A stretch of 19,670 nt of DNA from an uncultured Caryophanales bacterium (lineage in GTDB: Bacteria > Bacillota_I > Bacilli_A > RFN20 > CAG-826). Below, piece after piece: positions 14,196 through 19,670 of this stretch; position 1 is the stretch's first letter, and each line of letters begins with the position of its first letter. The notes under the pieces were generated by a model. The model did no database searches, had not been told where the DNA came from, and saw only the letters and a program-made list of their open reading frames with translations. The translations under genes and the position numbers were made by a program. The DNA is taken from NCBI GenBank assembly GCA_946404585.1, contig CAMJEC010000011.1:1-19670 (forward strand). Direction: 5' to 3'.

Positions 14196-16790
14196 ATGAA
14201 GTACATGAAAAGTAAAGACATTCGTAGAATGTGGTTAGACTTCTTTGAAAGCAAAGGTCACCATGTTGAACCAGGTTCTTCTTTAATTCCAAAGAACGAC
14301 CCAACATTACTATGGATTAACGCCGGTGTCGCTGCTTTAAAGAAATACTTTGATGGTAGTGAAATCCCACCAAGCAGAAGAATCACAAACGCGCAAAAAT
14401 GTATCAGAACTAACGATATTGAAAACGTTGGTGATGCCACTCACTTAACATTCTTTGAAATGTTAGGTAATTTCTCCATCGGTGACTACTTTAGAAAAGA
14501 AGTCATCCCATGGGCATGGGAAATGTTAACAAGTGAAAAATGGTTCAACTTTCCTAAGGAAAGATTATATGTCACCTATCATCCAGATGATTTAGAAACA
14601 AAGAAATGCTGGATGGATGCTGGTGTTCCTGAAGACCATTTAATTACTAAAGAAGATAACTTCTGGGAAATCGGTGAAGGTCCATGTGGTCCAGATACTG
14701 AAATCCATTTCGATAGAGGTGAAAAGTTTGACCCAGAAGGTGTTGGCCTAAAACTCTTAATTGAAGATTTACCAAACTTCAGATTCGTGGAAATTTGGAA
14801 TATCGTCTTCTCTCAGTTCAATAGTGAACCAGGTAAAAAGAGAAGCGAATATAAAGAATTACCAAGTAAGAACATCGATACCGGTGCGGGTTTAGAAAGA
14901 TTTGTGACTGTTATCCAAGGCACAGATACCTGCTATGAAACAGACTTATTCTGGCCAATGATTGAAAAAACTCAACAAATCTGTGGCAAGAAATATAACG
15001 ATAATCCAAGATCCTTTAGAGTTATCGCTGACCACATCAGAACAATTACCTTCGCTTTAGCGGATGGTGAATCTTTCTCTAATGAAGGTAGAGGCTACGT
15101 TTTACGTAGACTTCTTAGAAGAGCGGTACGTTATGGCAAACTCTTAGGTATGGAAAGACCATTCATCTATCAACTCGTAGATGTCGTCGCTAATAATATG
15201 GAAGACTATTATCCATATTTACAAGATAAGAAAGAATTCGTCGCTAAGATTGTCAAAGCCGAAGAAGAAAAATTCATCAAGACTTTAACAAATGGTGAAG
15301 CCTTATTAATGAAATTAATTAATGATAATAAAGCGGTCACAGGTGCGGATGTCTTCAAACTCTATGATACATTTGGTTTCCCAAAAGAACTCACTTTAGA
15401 AATTTGTGGAGAACAAGGAATTAAAGTGGATCTCGAAGAATTCGAAAAGCTCATGAAAGAGCAAAGAGAAAGAGCGAGAACCGCGCGTGGTGACCAACAA
15501 TCCATGAATAAACAAGCCATCGATTTAATGAAATGTACAGTGGCTTCTAAATTTAACTATGGTAGTGAACCAGTTAAGGCCAAAGTTGTTGCTTGTTTCA
15601 AAGATGGTAACAAAGTCGATTCGTTAGATGATGAAGGCGAAATCATCCTTGATGTCACTAACTTCTACGCTGAAAGCGGTGGTCAAGTTGCTGATACTGG
15701 CGTCATTGAAAATGACAATGTCTCAATGAAAGTCACAAATGTCATTAAAGCGCCTAATAAACAACACTTACATTCTGTGAAAGTGATGTTTGGTGAAGTT
15801 AAAGTTGGTGATGAAGTCGTCGCTAAAATTGATGAATTTAGAAGAGCCTTAATTGCTCGTAACCATTCATCAGTCCACTTATTACAACAAGCTTTAACTG
15901 AAGTTTTAGGTGACCATATCGCTCAACACGGTAGTTATGTTAACGATGAATATTCTCACTTTGACTTCAATCACTTCCAAAAGATGTCTCCAGAACAAAT
16001 CGCGGAAGTCGAAAGAAAAGTTAATCAATATATCGCTCAAGCCATCAAAGAAGAAACATTCGTCCTTCCAATTGAAGAAGCTAAAAAGATGGGTGCTAAA
16101 GCGTTATTTGATGATAAATATGGTGATACAGTAAGAGTGGTCACCTTTGGTGAAGTCAGTAAAGAATTCTGTGGTGGCACACACGTCACTAACACAAGTG
16201 ATATCGGTGTCTTCGTCATTGAATATGAAGAAAGTGTCGCCGCTGGTATTAGAAGAATTCAAGCCAGAACATCTTTCGGTGCTTATGAACTTCTTAAGAA
16301 GAGAGAAAACATCCTCAATCAAGCCCGTGATTTATTAGGTATTGGTTCTATTAACGATGTGCCAAATAAACTCAAAGCCTTACAAAACGAAAAGGATGCT
16401 TATCGTAAAGAAGCTGATACCTTAAAACAAAAATTAGCCAACGCCACAAGTGGTAACCTTGCTAATGAATTTAAGGAACAAGACGGCTTATTAGTCTTAT
16501 TCAAATACTTAAAAGATCAAAAGCGTGACTCTTTATTAAAGATCGTTGATAGCCTAAAGGCTAATAGAGACAATTACCTCATCGCTTTAGTCGGTGAAGA
16601 AAATGGTGGTTATCCAGTGGTTGTTGCTGCTGGTAAAGCTGCTAATGAAAAAGGCTATCTCGCTGGTAAGCTTGTTAAAGACATTGCTTCCTTACTCGGT
16701 GGCTCTGGTGGTGGTCGTCCAGACTTAGCCTCAGGTGCTGGTAGAGACATCGCTAAGATTGAAGAAGCTAAAAAGCTTATCATTAAGTAA
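14196..16790 (+). CDS. alaS: Alanyl-tRNA synthetase
   Basis: AlaS charges tRNA-Ala and clears mischarged Ser/Gly. Its 864 aa fit the family. The class II catalytic core spans about 1-250 (DFFESKGHHVEPGSSLIP, LTFFEMLGNFSIGDYF, IDTGAGLERF), followed by the tRNA-recognition region. The editing domain has all four zinc-site residues (His557 and His561 in NHSSVH, Cys659 and His663 in CGGTH). After a coiled-coil stretch near 715-750 comes the C-terminal C-Ala/DHHA1 domain with GGGRPDLASGAG (from about 838). ATG 14196 is preceded by GGAGG (14184-14188) at 7 nt; Met4 is an alternative but too far from that site. Expression is controlled by the T-box, and a strong terminator follows. Confidence 0.98.
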   Translation: MKYMKSKDIRRMWLDFFESKGHHVEPGSSLIPKNDPTLLWINAGVAALKKYFDGSEIPPSRRITNAQKCIRTNDIENVGDATHLTFFEMLGNFSIGDYFRKEVIPWAWEMLTSEKWFNFPKERLYVTYHPDDLETKKCWMDAGVPEDHLITKEDNFWEIGEGPCGPDTEIHFDRGEKFDPEGVGLKLLIEDLPNFRFVEIWNIVFSQFNSEPGKKRSEYKELPSKNIDTGAGLERFVTVIQGTDTCYETDLFWPMIEKTQQICGKKYNDNPRSFRVIADHIRTITFALADGESFSNEGRGYVLRRLLRRAVRYGKLLGMERPFIYQLVDVVANNMEDYYPYLQDKKEFVAKIVKAEEEKFIKTLTNGEALLMKLINDNKAVTGADVFKLYDTFGFPKELTLEICGEQGIKVDLEEFEKLMKEQRERARTARGDQQSMNKQAIDLMKCTVASKFNYGSEPVKAKVVACFKDGNKVDSLDDEGEIILDVTNFYAESGGQVADTGVIENDNVSMKVTNVIKAPNKQHLHSVKVMFGEVKVGDEVVAKIDEFRRALIARNHSSVHLLQQALTEVLGDHIAQHGSYVNDEYSHFDFNHFQKMSPEQIAEVERKVNQYIAQAIKEETFVLPIEEAKKMGAKALFDDKYGDTVRVVTFGEVSKEFCGGTHVTNTSDIGVFVIEYEESVAAGIRRIQARTSFGAYELLKKRENILNQARDLLGIGSINDVPNKLKALQNEKDAYRKEADTLKQKLANATSGNLANEFKEQDGLLVLFKYLKDQKRDSLLKIVDSLKANRDNYLIALVGEENGGYPVVVAAGKAANEKGYLAGKLVKDIASLLGGSGGGRPDLASGAGRDIAKIEEAKKLIIK

Positions 16791-16797
16791 AATAAAG

Positions 16798-16824
16798 ACT
16801 GGGTGAGAAATCACTCAGTTTTTT
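16798..16824 (+). terminator. Rho-independent terminator of alaS
   Basis: The stem ACTGGGTGA (16798-16806) with TCACTCAGT (16811-16819) has 9 bp with one G-T wobble, a GAAA tetraloop and a T run 16819-16824. It ends the alaS unit. Confidence 0.93.
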
Positions 16825-16874
16825 AACAGTTTTATCAAATCCAATCGTCTTAATAGGTGAGAGGTAAAAAGACT

Positions 16875-17459
16875 ATGAAAAAATCAATCATCTTAATCGC
16901 GACATTACTTTCTTTAGTGGGCTGCAGTGCTAATCCAGTTAATAGTGCATCAAATATTAATAATCCAAGCACTAAATCAACAAGTAGTTCTAGTTCTGGT
17001 AGAGAATATATCTATGTTGATGCTTTGAAAGCAAATAATTTAGCCGAAGAAGACAAAATTGCAAATGCAACTGCGCAGATTGATACTTTTCATGGTCCGC
17101 TCTTTGATGGGGAATATAATCGTCAAAATATTTTCATTATTAAGAATGCTGAAGAAGCTAATAACTTTAAAAGCCTTTTAAGAGATAGCGAAGCCTTTGG
17201 TGATCTCGCAACTTTACCTTATGAAAGTATTGATTACTTTGTAAGTGGCACTTTGGATTGTACTAGTACAGCTTTTTCATATTCTTTCAAAGGCCTATAT
17301 CTTAAAAATAATACTGTCTACGCTCATTTAGAATATGATGATAGGCTCGAAGATGGTGTTGGTGTTGATACCGCAATGCGCTATCAATATTGTCATTTCA
17401 CCCTTAATAAGAGTGTCTCTTTTACTGACGCCAAAATCATTATTAGTCATTACGAATAA
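16875..17459 (+). CDS. Unknown lipoprotein
   Basis: A 194-aa protein starting at ATG 16875, with GAGAGG (16859-16864) upstream; the in-frame GTG at 16857 overlaps that site and is unlikely. The N-terminus MKKSIILIATLLSLVGCSA is a lipoprotein signal peptide with lipobox LVGC, so Cys17 would be lipidated and the protein held on the outer face of the membrane. A Ser/Thr/Asn-rich linker (about 20-45) follows. The mature domain (ENIFIIK-like strand with NAEEANNFKSLL, then FVSGTLDCTSTAFSYSFKGLYLKNNTVYAHLEY) is beta-rich. The strand pattern weakly recalls PrcB-like domains, but I cannot assign it. It sits between alaS and ruvX, where Bacillus has ireB (yrzL). It is separated from alaS by a terminator and lies 40 bases before ruvX. 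Confidence 0.88.
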   Translation: MKKSIILIATLLSLVGCSANPVNSASNINNPSTKSTSSSSSGREYIYVDALKANNLAEEDKIANATAQIDTFHGPLFDGEYNRQNIFIIKNAEEANNFKSLLRDSEAFGDLATLPYESIDYFVSGTLDCTSTAFSYSFKGLYLKNNTVYAHLEYDDRLEDGVGVDTAMRYQYCHFTLNKSVSFTDAKIIISHYE

Positions 17460-17477
17460 AAAACTAACGATAATTTG

Positions 17478-17507
17478 TTAAACGCGTTAATATATTAACG
17501 TGGTTAA
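17478..17507 (+). repeat. 30-bp imperfect palindrome over the ruvX start codon
   Basis: The half-sites are TTAAACGCGTTAATA (17478-17492) and, read on the other strand, TTAACCACGTTAATA (17507-17493); 13 of 15 positions match. The central 16 bp (17485-17500) are a perfect palindrome with no loop. Four TTAA boxes are spaced symmetrically (starts 17478, 17487, 17495, 17504). The zero-length loop favours a protein-binding DNA site over an RNA hairpin. It takes in the first base of the GTG start and a possible -10 (TATATT, 17491-17496). Confidence 0.6.
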
Positions 17508-17925
17508 AAAGTATCTTTCTTTAGACTTAGGAACAAAAACCCTTGGAGTGGCCTATAATGACGCTCTTGGTTTTGTGCACGGTTTAGAGACATTCCGCTT
17601 TGATAGAAACCAATATATCGTCGCGAGAAAACACGTCATCGAATTAAGTGAAAAGATGATGATTAATGACATCGTGATTGGTATGCCTCTTCATTTATCA
17701 GGTGAACAAAGTGAAATGAGCCAAAACGTTTTACGTTTTATTGAAGATTTAAAGAAAGAAAAACCATCATTAAACATTGAAACAATGGATGAAAGATTAT
17801 CAAGCGTGACGGCAAATAATTTCATCTCTGATAGAGGGATGAATCATCAACAAAGAAAAGACAATGTTGATAAGATTGCCGCTTGTGTCATCCTCGATAC
17901 ATATTTAAGAATGAAAGGAAACTAA
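17500..17925 (+). CDS. ruvX: RuvX/YqgF-family Holliday junction resolvase-like nuclease
   Basis: An RNase H-fold protein of 141 aa (the family is about 138-150), implicated in Holliday junction resolution and in pre-16S rRNA 5'-end maturation. The three acidic catalytic residues are visible: Asp9 in LDLGTKTLGVA, Glu98 in MDERLSS and Asp124 in NVDKIAACVIL. The loop DIVIGMPLHLSGE is also typical. GTG 17500 is the only start before the first motif, and no Shine-Dalgarno sequence precedes it; the region is filled by a 30-bp palindrome instead. The next gene is yrzB, as in many Firmicutes. Confidence 0.95.
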   Translation: MVKKYLSLDLGTKTLGVAYNDALGFVHGLETFRFDRNQYIVARKHVIELSEKMMINDIVIGMPLHLSGEQSEMSQNVLRFIEDLKKEKPSLNIETMDERLSSVTANNFISDRGMNHQQRKDNVDKIAACVILDTYLRMKGN

Positions 17926-17927
17926 TT

Positions 17928-18209
17928 ATGGAAATCAAAAACGAAAAGCAAATGGTCGTTACCGATAACGAAGGTAAAGAACACTTAATGCAAATCCTTT
18001 TCACCTATGATAACGAAGAAAGAGGCACTTCCTATGTCTTCTTCTATGATACCGAAGATAAAGATGAAGAAGTCGTCGTTATGCGATACCTTGAAAGTGG
18101 CGAATTAGAGCCAATTGAAGATGACGAAGAATACGATGAAGTAGAAGAAGTTTTCAACGCTTGGCAAGACGATCCAAAGATTCAAGAGCTCAAGCAAGAT
18201 AACAAATAA
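17928..18209 (+). CDS. yrzB: DUF1292 protein, YrzB-like
   Basis: A 93-aa acidic protein of unknown function in the DUF1292 family, found next to ruvX in many Firmicutes. The family pattern is visible: LMQILFTYDNEERGTSYVFFYD, VVMRYLESGELEPIEDDEEYDEVEEVFNAW. There is no signal peptide or membrane segment, so it is cytoplasmic. The chosen ATG 17928 has AAGGA (17915-17919) 8 nt before it. An earlier in-frame ATG at 17883 lies inside ruvX and would add 15 residues without family match. It starts 2 bases after the ruvX stop, so the two are cotranscribed. No terminator is visible before the greA promoter. Confidence 0.9.
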   Translation: MEIKNEKQMVVTDNEGKEHLMQILFTYDNEERGTSYVFFYDTEDKDEEVVVMRYLESGELEPIEDDEEYDEVEEVFNAWQDDPKIQELKQDNK

Positions 18210-18218
18210 TATAAAATA

Positions 18219-18253
18219 TTGGTAATATTAATGCGATATTGATATAATATCGC
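18219..18253 (+). promoter_or_regulatory. greA promoter with inverted repeat over the -10
   Basis: The -35 box is TTGGTA (18219-18224, 4 of 6 matches) and the -10 box a perfect TATAAT (18243-18248), with an 18-bp spacer. A perfect 8-bp inverted repeat, GCGATATT (18233-18240) and AATATCGC (18246-18253), with a 5-nt spacer, covers the -10 box. Confidence 0.7.
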
Positions 18254-18274
18254 TTGCAGAAAAGAGGGAAAGTT

Positions 18275-18748
18275 ATGGCAGACAAACAAAAACTTACCAA
18301 AGCTGGTTATAAAAAATTACAAGACGAATTAAAATATTTAGTCGACGTAGCACGTGAAGAAATCAAGGTTCAATTAGCCGAAGCTCGTGCACAAGGCGAC
18401 TTATCTGAAAACGCTGACTACGACGCTGCTAGAGCAAAACAAGCGGAAGTCGAAGGTCGTATTAAAGAAATCGAAAACATTATCGCTAACGCTGAAATCA
18501 TTGAAGAAGGCAAAGCGAATACAAAGAAAGTTGGTTTAGGTTCCACAGTTACAATCCGTTTCCTTGAAAACAACAAAGAAGCTTCATACATGATTGTTGG
18601 TACAGTCGAATCTGACCCAGTCAATGGCAAGATTTCTAACTCCTGTCCATTAGGTGAAGCCTTAGTCGGTAAGACCGTTGGTGACATCATTGAAGTCAAA
18701 GCAATCAAGACTTATAAGATCGAAATCTTAAAAATTGAAATAAAATAA
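18275..18748 (+). CDS. greA: Transcription elongation factor GreA
   Basis: GreA enters the secondary channel of RNA polymerase and stimulates cleavage of backtracked RNA. The protein has 157 aa, the usual length. The N-terminal coiled-coil hairpin carries the acidic tip in RAQGDLSENADYDAAR, whose Asp and Glu hold the catalytic metal. The C-terminal FKBP-like domain has VGLGSTVTIRF, YMIVGTVESDP and the family's closing SPLG-like region, here SCPLGEALVGKTVGDIIEV. ATG 18275 has GAGGG (18264-18268) 6 nt upstream. An in-frame TTG at 18254 would lie at the transcription start, so it is rejected. The gene has its own promoter and terminator. Confidence 0.97.
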   Translation: MADKQKLTKAGYKKLQDELKYLVDVAREEIKVQLAEARAQGDLSENADYDAARAKQAEVEGRIKEIENIIANAEIIEEGKANTKKVGLGSTVTIRFLENNKEASYMIVGTVESDPVNGKISNSCPLGEALVGKTVGDIIEVKAIKTYKIEILKIEIK

Positions 18749-18769
18749 CAAATTTTTTGGACGATTTTG

Positions 18770-18807
18770 AAAAAACCTCCCTATTTAATCTATAGAGGAG
18801 GTTTTTT
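18770..18807 (+). terminator. greA terminator carrying the comEA ribosome binding site
   Basis: An 11-bp stem of AAAAAACCTCC (18770-18780) with GGAGGTTTTTT (18797-18807) is extended inward by CTAT/ATAG (18781-18784 and 18792-18795) with one bulged A. It is a good Rho-independent terminator for greA. The GGAGG of its 3' arm (18797-18801) is also the only ribosome binding site of comEA, 8 nt before ATG 18810. Confidence 0.88.
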
Positions 18808-18809
18808 AT

Positions 18810-19355
18810 ATGATGAAAGTACTCATAGGTGTTGTCATTGTCGCTTTTATCGTTATTGTGGGCTTCTTAGTCATTGATCCAGACTTGAATCCCGTCAATC
18901 CTGGAAACAGCAATAACATCACCGAAGTCAGCACCCCACAAGGTAGTAAGTACACGATTGAAGGTGAAGTCTATAAGGCCGGAACATACGTTCTAAGCGA
19001 CGGAATCACCATGAATGACTTACTAGAAGCCGCAGGTGGAACAACCGCTAACGCAGACGATTTAGCCTATTTTACTAACGCCACATTAAAAGCGGGCACA
19101 ACTTATTACATCGCTAGTAAGTTTGATGAAACAGATATTTGCTCTAAAAGTGAAATATCCAAAGTTAACATCAATCAAGATGACGCTGAAACTTTAATGT
19201 CCGTAAACGGCATTACTACATCCATTGCGAGTTCGATTGTTTCATATCGTAGTGAAAACGGTACATTCAATACTTTAGAAGATTTACTTAAAGTATATGG
19301 AATAGGTAACGCGACTTATCACAAGATTCGTAATTACGTCATTTTACATCAGTGA
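18810..19355 (+). CDS. comEA: Competence DNA receptor ComEA
   Basis: ComEA binds incoming double-stranded DNA outside the membrane and hands it to the ComEC channel. The 181-aa protein has an N-terminal membrane anchor (VLIGVVIVAFIVIVGFLVI, about 4-22), a Pro/Asn-rich linker, an SLBB domain (YTIEGEVYKAGTYVL to LLEAAGGTTANADDL, about 48-85) and a C-terminal helix-hairpin-helix DNA-binding domain (VNINQDDAETLMSVNGITTS, then FNTLEDLLKVYGIGNATYHKI). The domain order is that of Bacillus ComEA. A second ATG at 18813 is also possible. The ribosome binding site lies in the 3' arm of the greA terminator. The stop TGA overlaps the next gene by 4 bases (GTGA). Confidence 0.94.
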   Translation: MMKVLIGVVIVAFIVIVGFLVIDPDLNPVNPGNSNNITEVSTPQGSKYTIEGEVYKAGTYVLSDGITMNDLLEAAGGTTANADDLAYFTNATLKAGTTYYIASKFDETDICSKSEISKVNINQDDAETLMSVNGITTSIASSIVSYRSENGTFNTLEDLLKVYGIGNATYHKIRNYVILHQ

Positions 19356-19670
19356 TCATTTTCTTATTTTTCTTATCTTTTTATTTAGGAAATGTACTCA
19401 CTTATTCAATCTTCCTATTTATAGGAATAGCTTTAGTCTTTCTCTTCTTTGTTTATAAACGCTTTAAGCGTCCAATGGCCTTACTTTGCCTTGGAGGAAT
19501 AGTTTTTGGATTAGGTTATTCATTCATAAAACCAACATATAGCAAGAAATCTTATTCTGGAATCGTTTATACCGTTAAAGAAAACTATTTCCTTTTTAAC
19601 AGTGGAGGAGAAAGACTTTACGTTTATTCTAAAGGTCACTCATATGATTTGGGTGACTATCTAACAATAA
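19352..19670 (+). CDS. comEC: ComEC/Rec2 competence channel, N-terminal part
   Basis: The frame opens at GTG 19352, overlaps the comEA stop as GTGA, and is still open at the window end; about 106 residues are visible. They begin with two hydrophobic helices (IIFLFFLSFYLGN and SIFLFIGIALVFLFFVY), a basic KRFKRP turn and a third helix (MALLCLGGIVFGLGYSF). A beta-rich stretch (SYSGIVYTVKENYFLFNSGGERLYVYSKG) then matches the start of the DUF4131/OB-like domain of ComEC. ComEC is the membrane channel that carries single-stranded DNA into the cell. The call rests on this layout plus the position right after comEA. No separate ribosome binding site is visible, so translation is probably coupled to comEA. 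Confidence 0.85.
   Translation, partial: MIIFLFFLSFYLGNVLTYSIFLFIGIALVFLFFVYKRFKRPMALLCLGGIVFGLGYSFIKPTYSKKSYSGIVYTVKENYFLFNSGGERLYVYSKGHSYDLGDYLTI

Noticed and set aside
17883..17927. Upstream ATG for yrzB
   Set aside because: It lies within ruvX and lacks a ribosome binding site; ATG 17928 has AAGGA at 8 nt and begins the family-like sequence.
18254..18274. TTG start for greA
   Set aside because: It falls at the predicted transcription start of the greA promoter; ATG 18275 has a good GAGGG site and the normal GreA N-terminus.
1..19670. Mycoplasma-type genetic code (TGA as Trp)
   Set aside because: Trp residues in conserved positions are encoded by TGG, and comEA ends at TGA at the expected protein end, overlapping the comEC start.
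1..19670. CRISPR array, tRNA or rRNA genes, transposase, phage or defence genes
   Set aside because: No regular spaced repeats, no tRNA/rRNA signatures outside the T-box, and no proteins of these classes were seen on either strand.

Overview
The window is ordinary chromosomal DNA from a low-GC, Bacilli-type Firmicute, close in feel to the host-associated lineages near Erysipelotrichia and RF39/Mollicutes. The evidence is the AT-rich sequence, an RNase J protein, an alaS T-box, a YrzB/DUF1292 protein, and the order alaS-(lipoprotein)-ruvX-yrzB-greA, which echoes the Bacillus alaS-yrzL-yrrK-yrzB...greA neighbourhood. Trp is read from TGG, and TGA ends comEA, so the standard bacterial code is in use, not the Mycoplasma code. 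The exact lineage is inference.

Layout. 1-663: 3' end of an unknown protein. 788-2476: an RNase J paralog whose metal site is partly lost (RNase J2-like), with its own promoter region and terminator. 2555-8414: ftsK/spoIIIE, a type I pullulanase, a small SSB-like OB-fold protein and plsC, tightly packed behind a promoter that appears to give a leaderless ftsK mRNA. 8411-9694 (minus): an NOP2/Sun-family rRNA m5C methyltransferase, convergent with and overlapping plsC. 9827-13916: pyrimidine-nucleoside phosphorylase, D-aminoacyl-tRNA deacylase, the tRNA thiolase MnmA and a membrane-anchored propeller-like protein of unknown function. 13953-16824: an alanine T-box leader, alaS and a terminator. 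16875-18209: an unknown lipoprotein, ruvX and yrzB. 18219-18807: greA with its own promoter and terminator. 18810-19670: comEA and the start of comEC, cut by the window edge.

Functionally this is core housekeeping: RNA decay, chromosome translocation, tRNA charging, proofreading and modification, rRNA methylation, transcript-cleavage rescue, phospholipid synthesis, intracellular alpha-glucan debranching, nucleoside salvage and DNA uptake. I see no mobile element, phage, CRISPR array, tRNA or rRNA gene, and no new multi-gene system. The most interesting signals are small: the degenerate RNase J, inverted repeats sitting on three promoter or start regions, candidate leaderless genes, a terminator whose 3' arm is the comEA ribosome binding site, and two uncharacterised envelope proteins.
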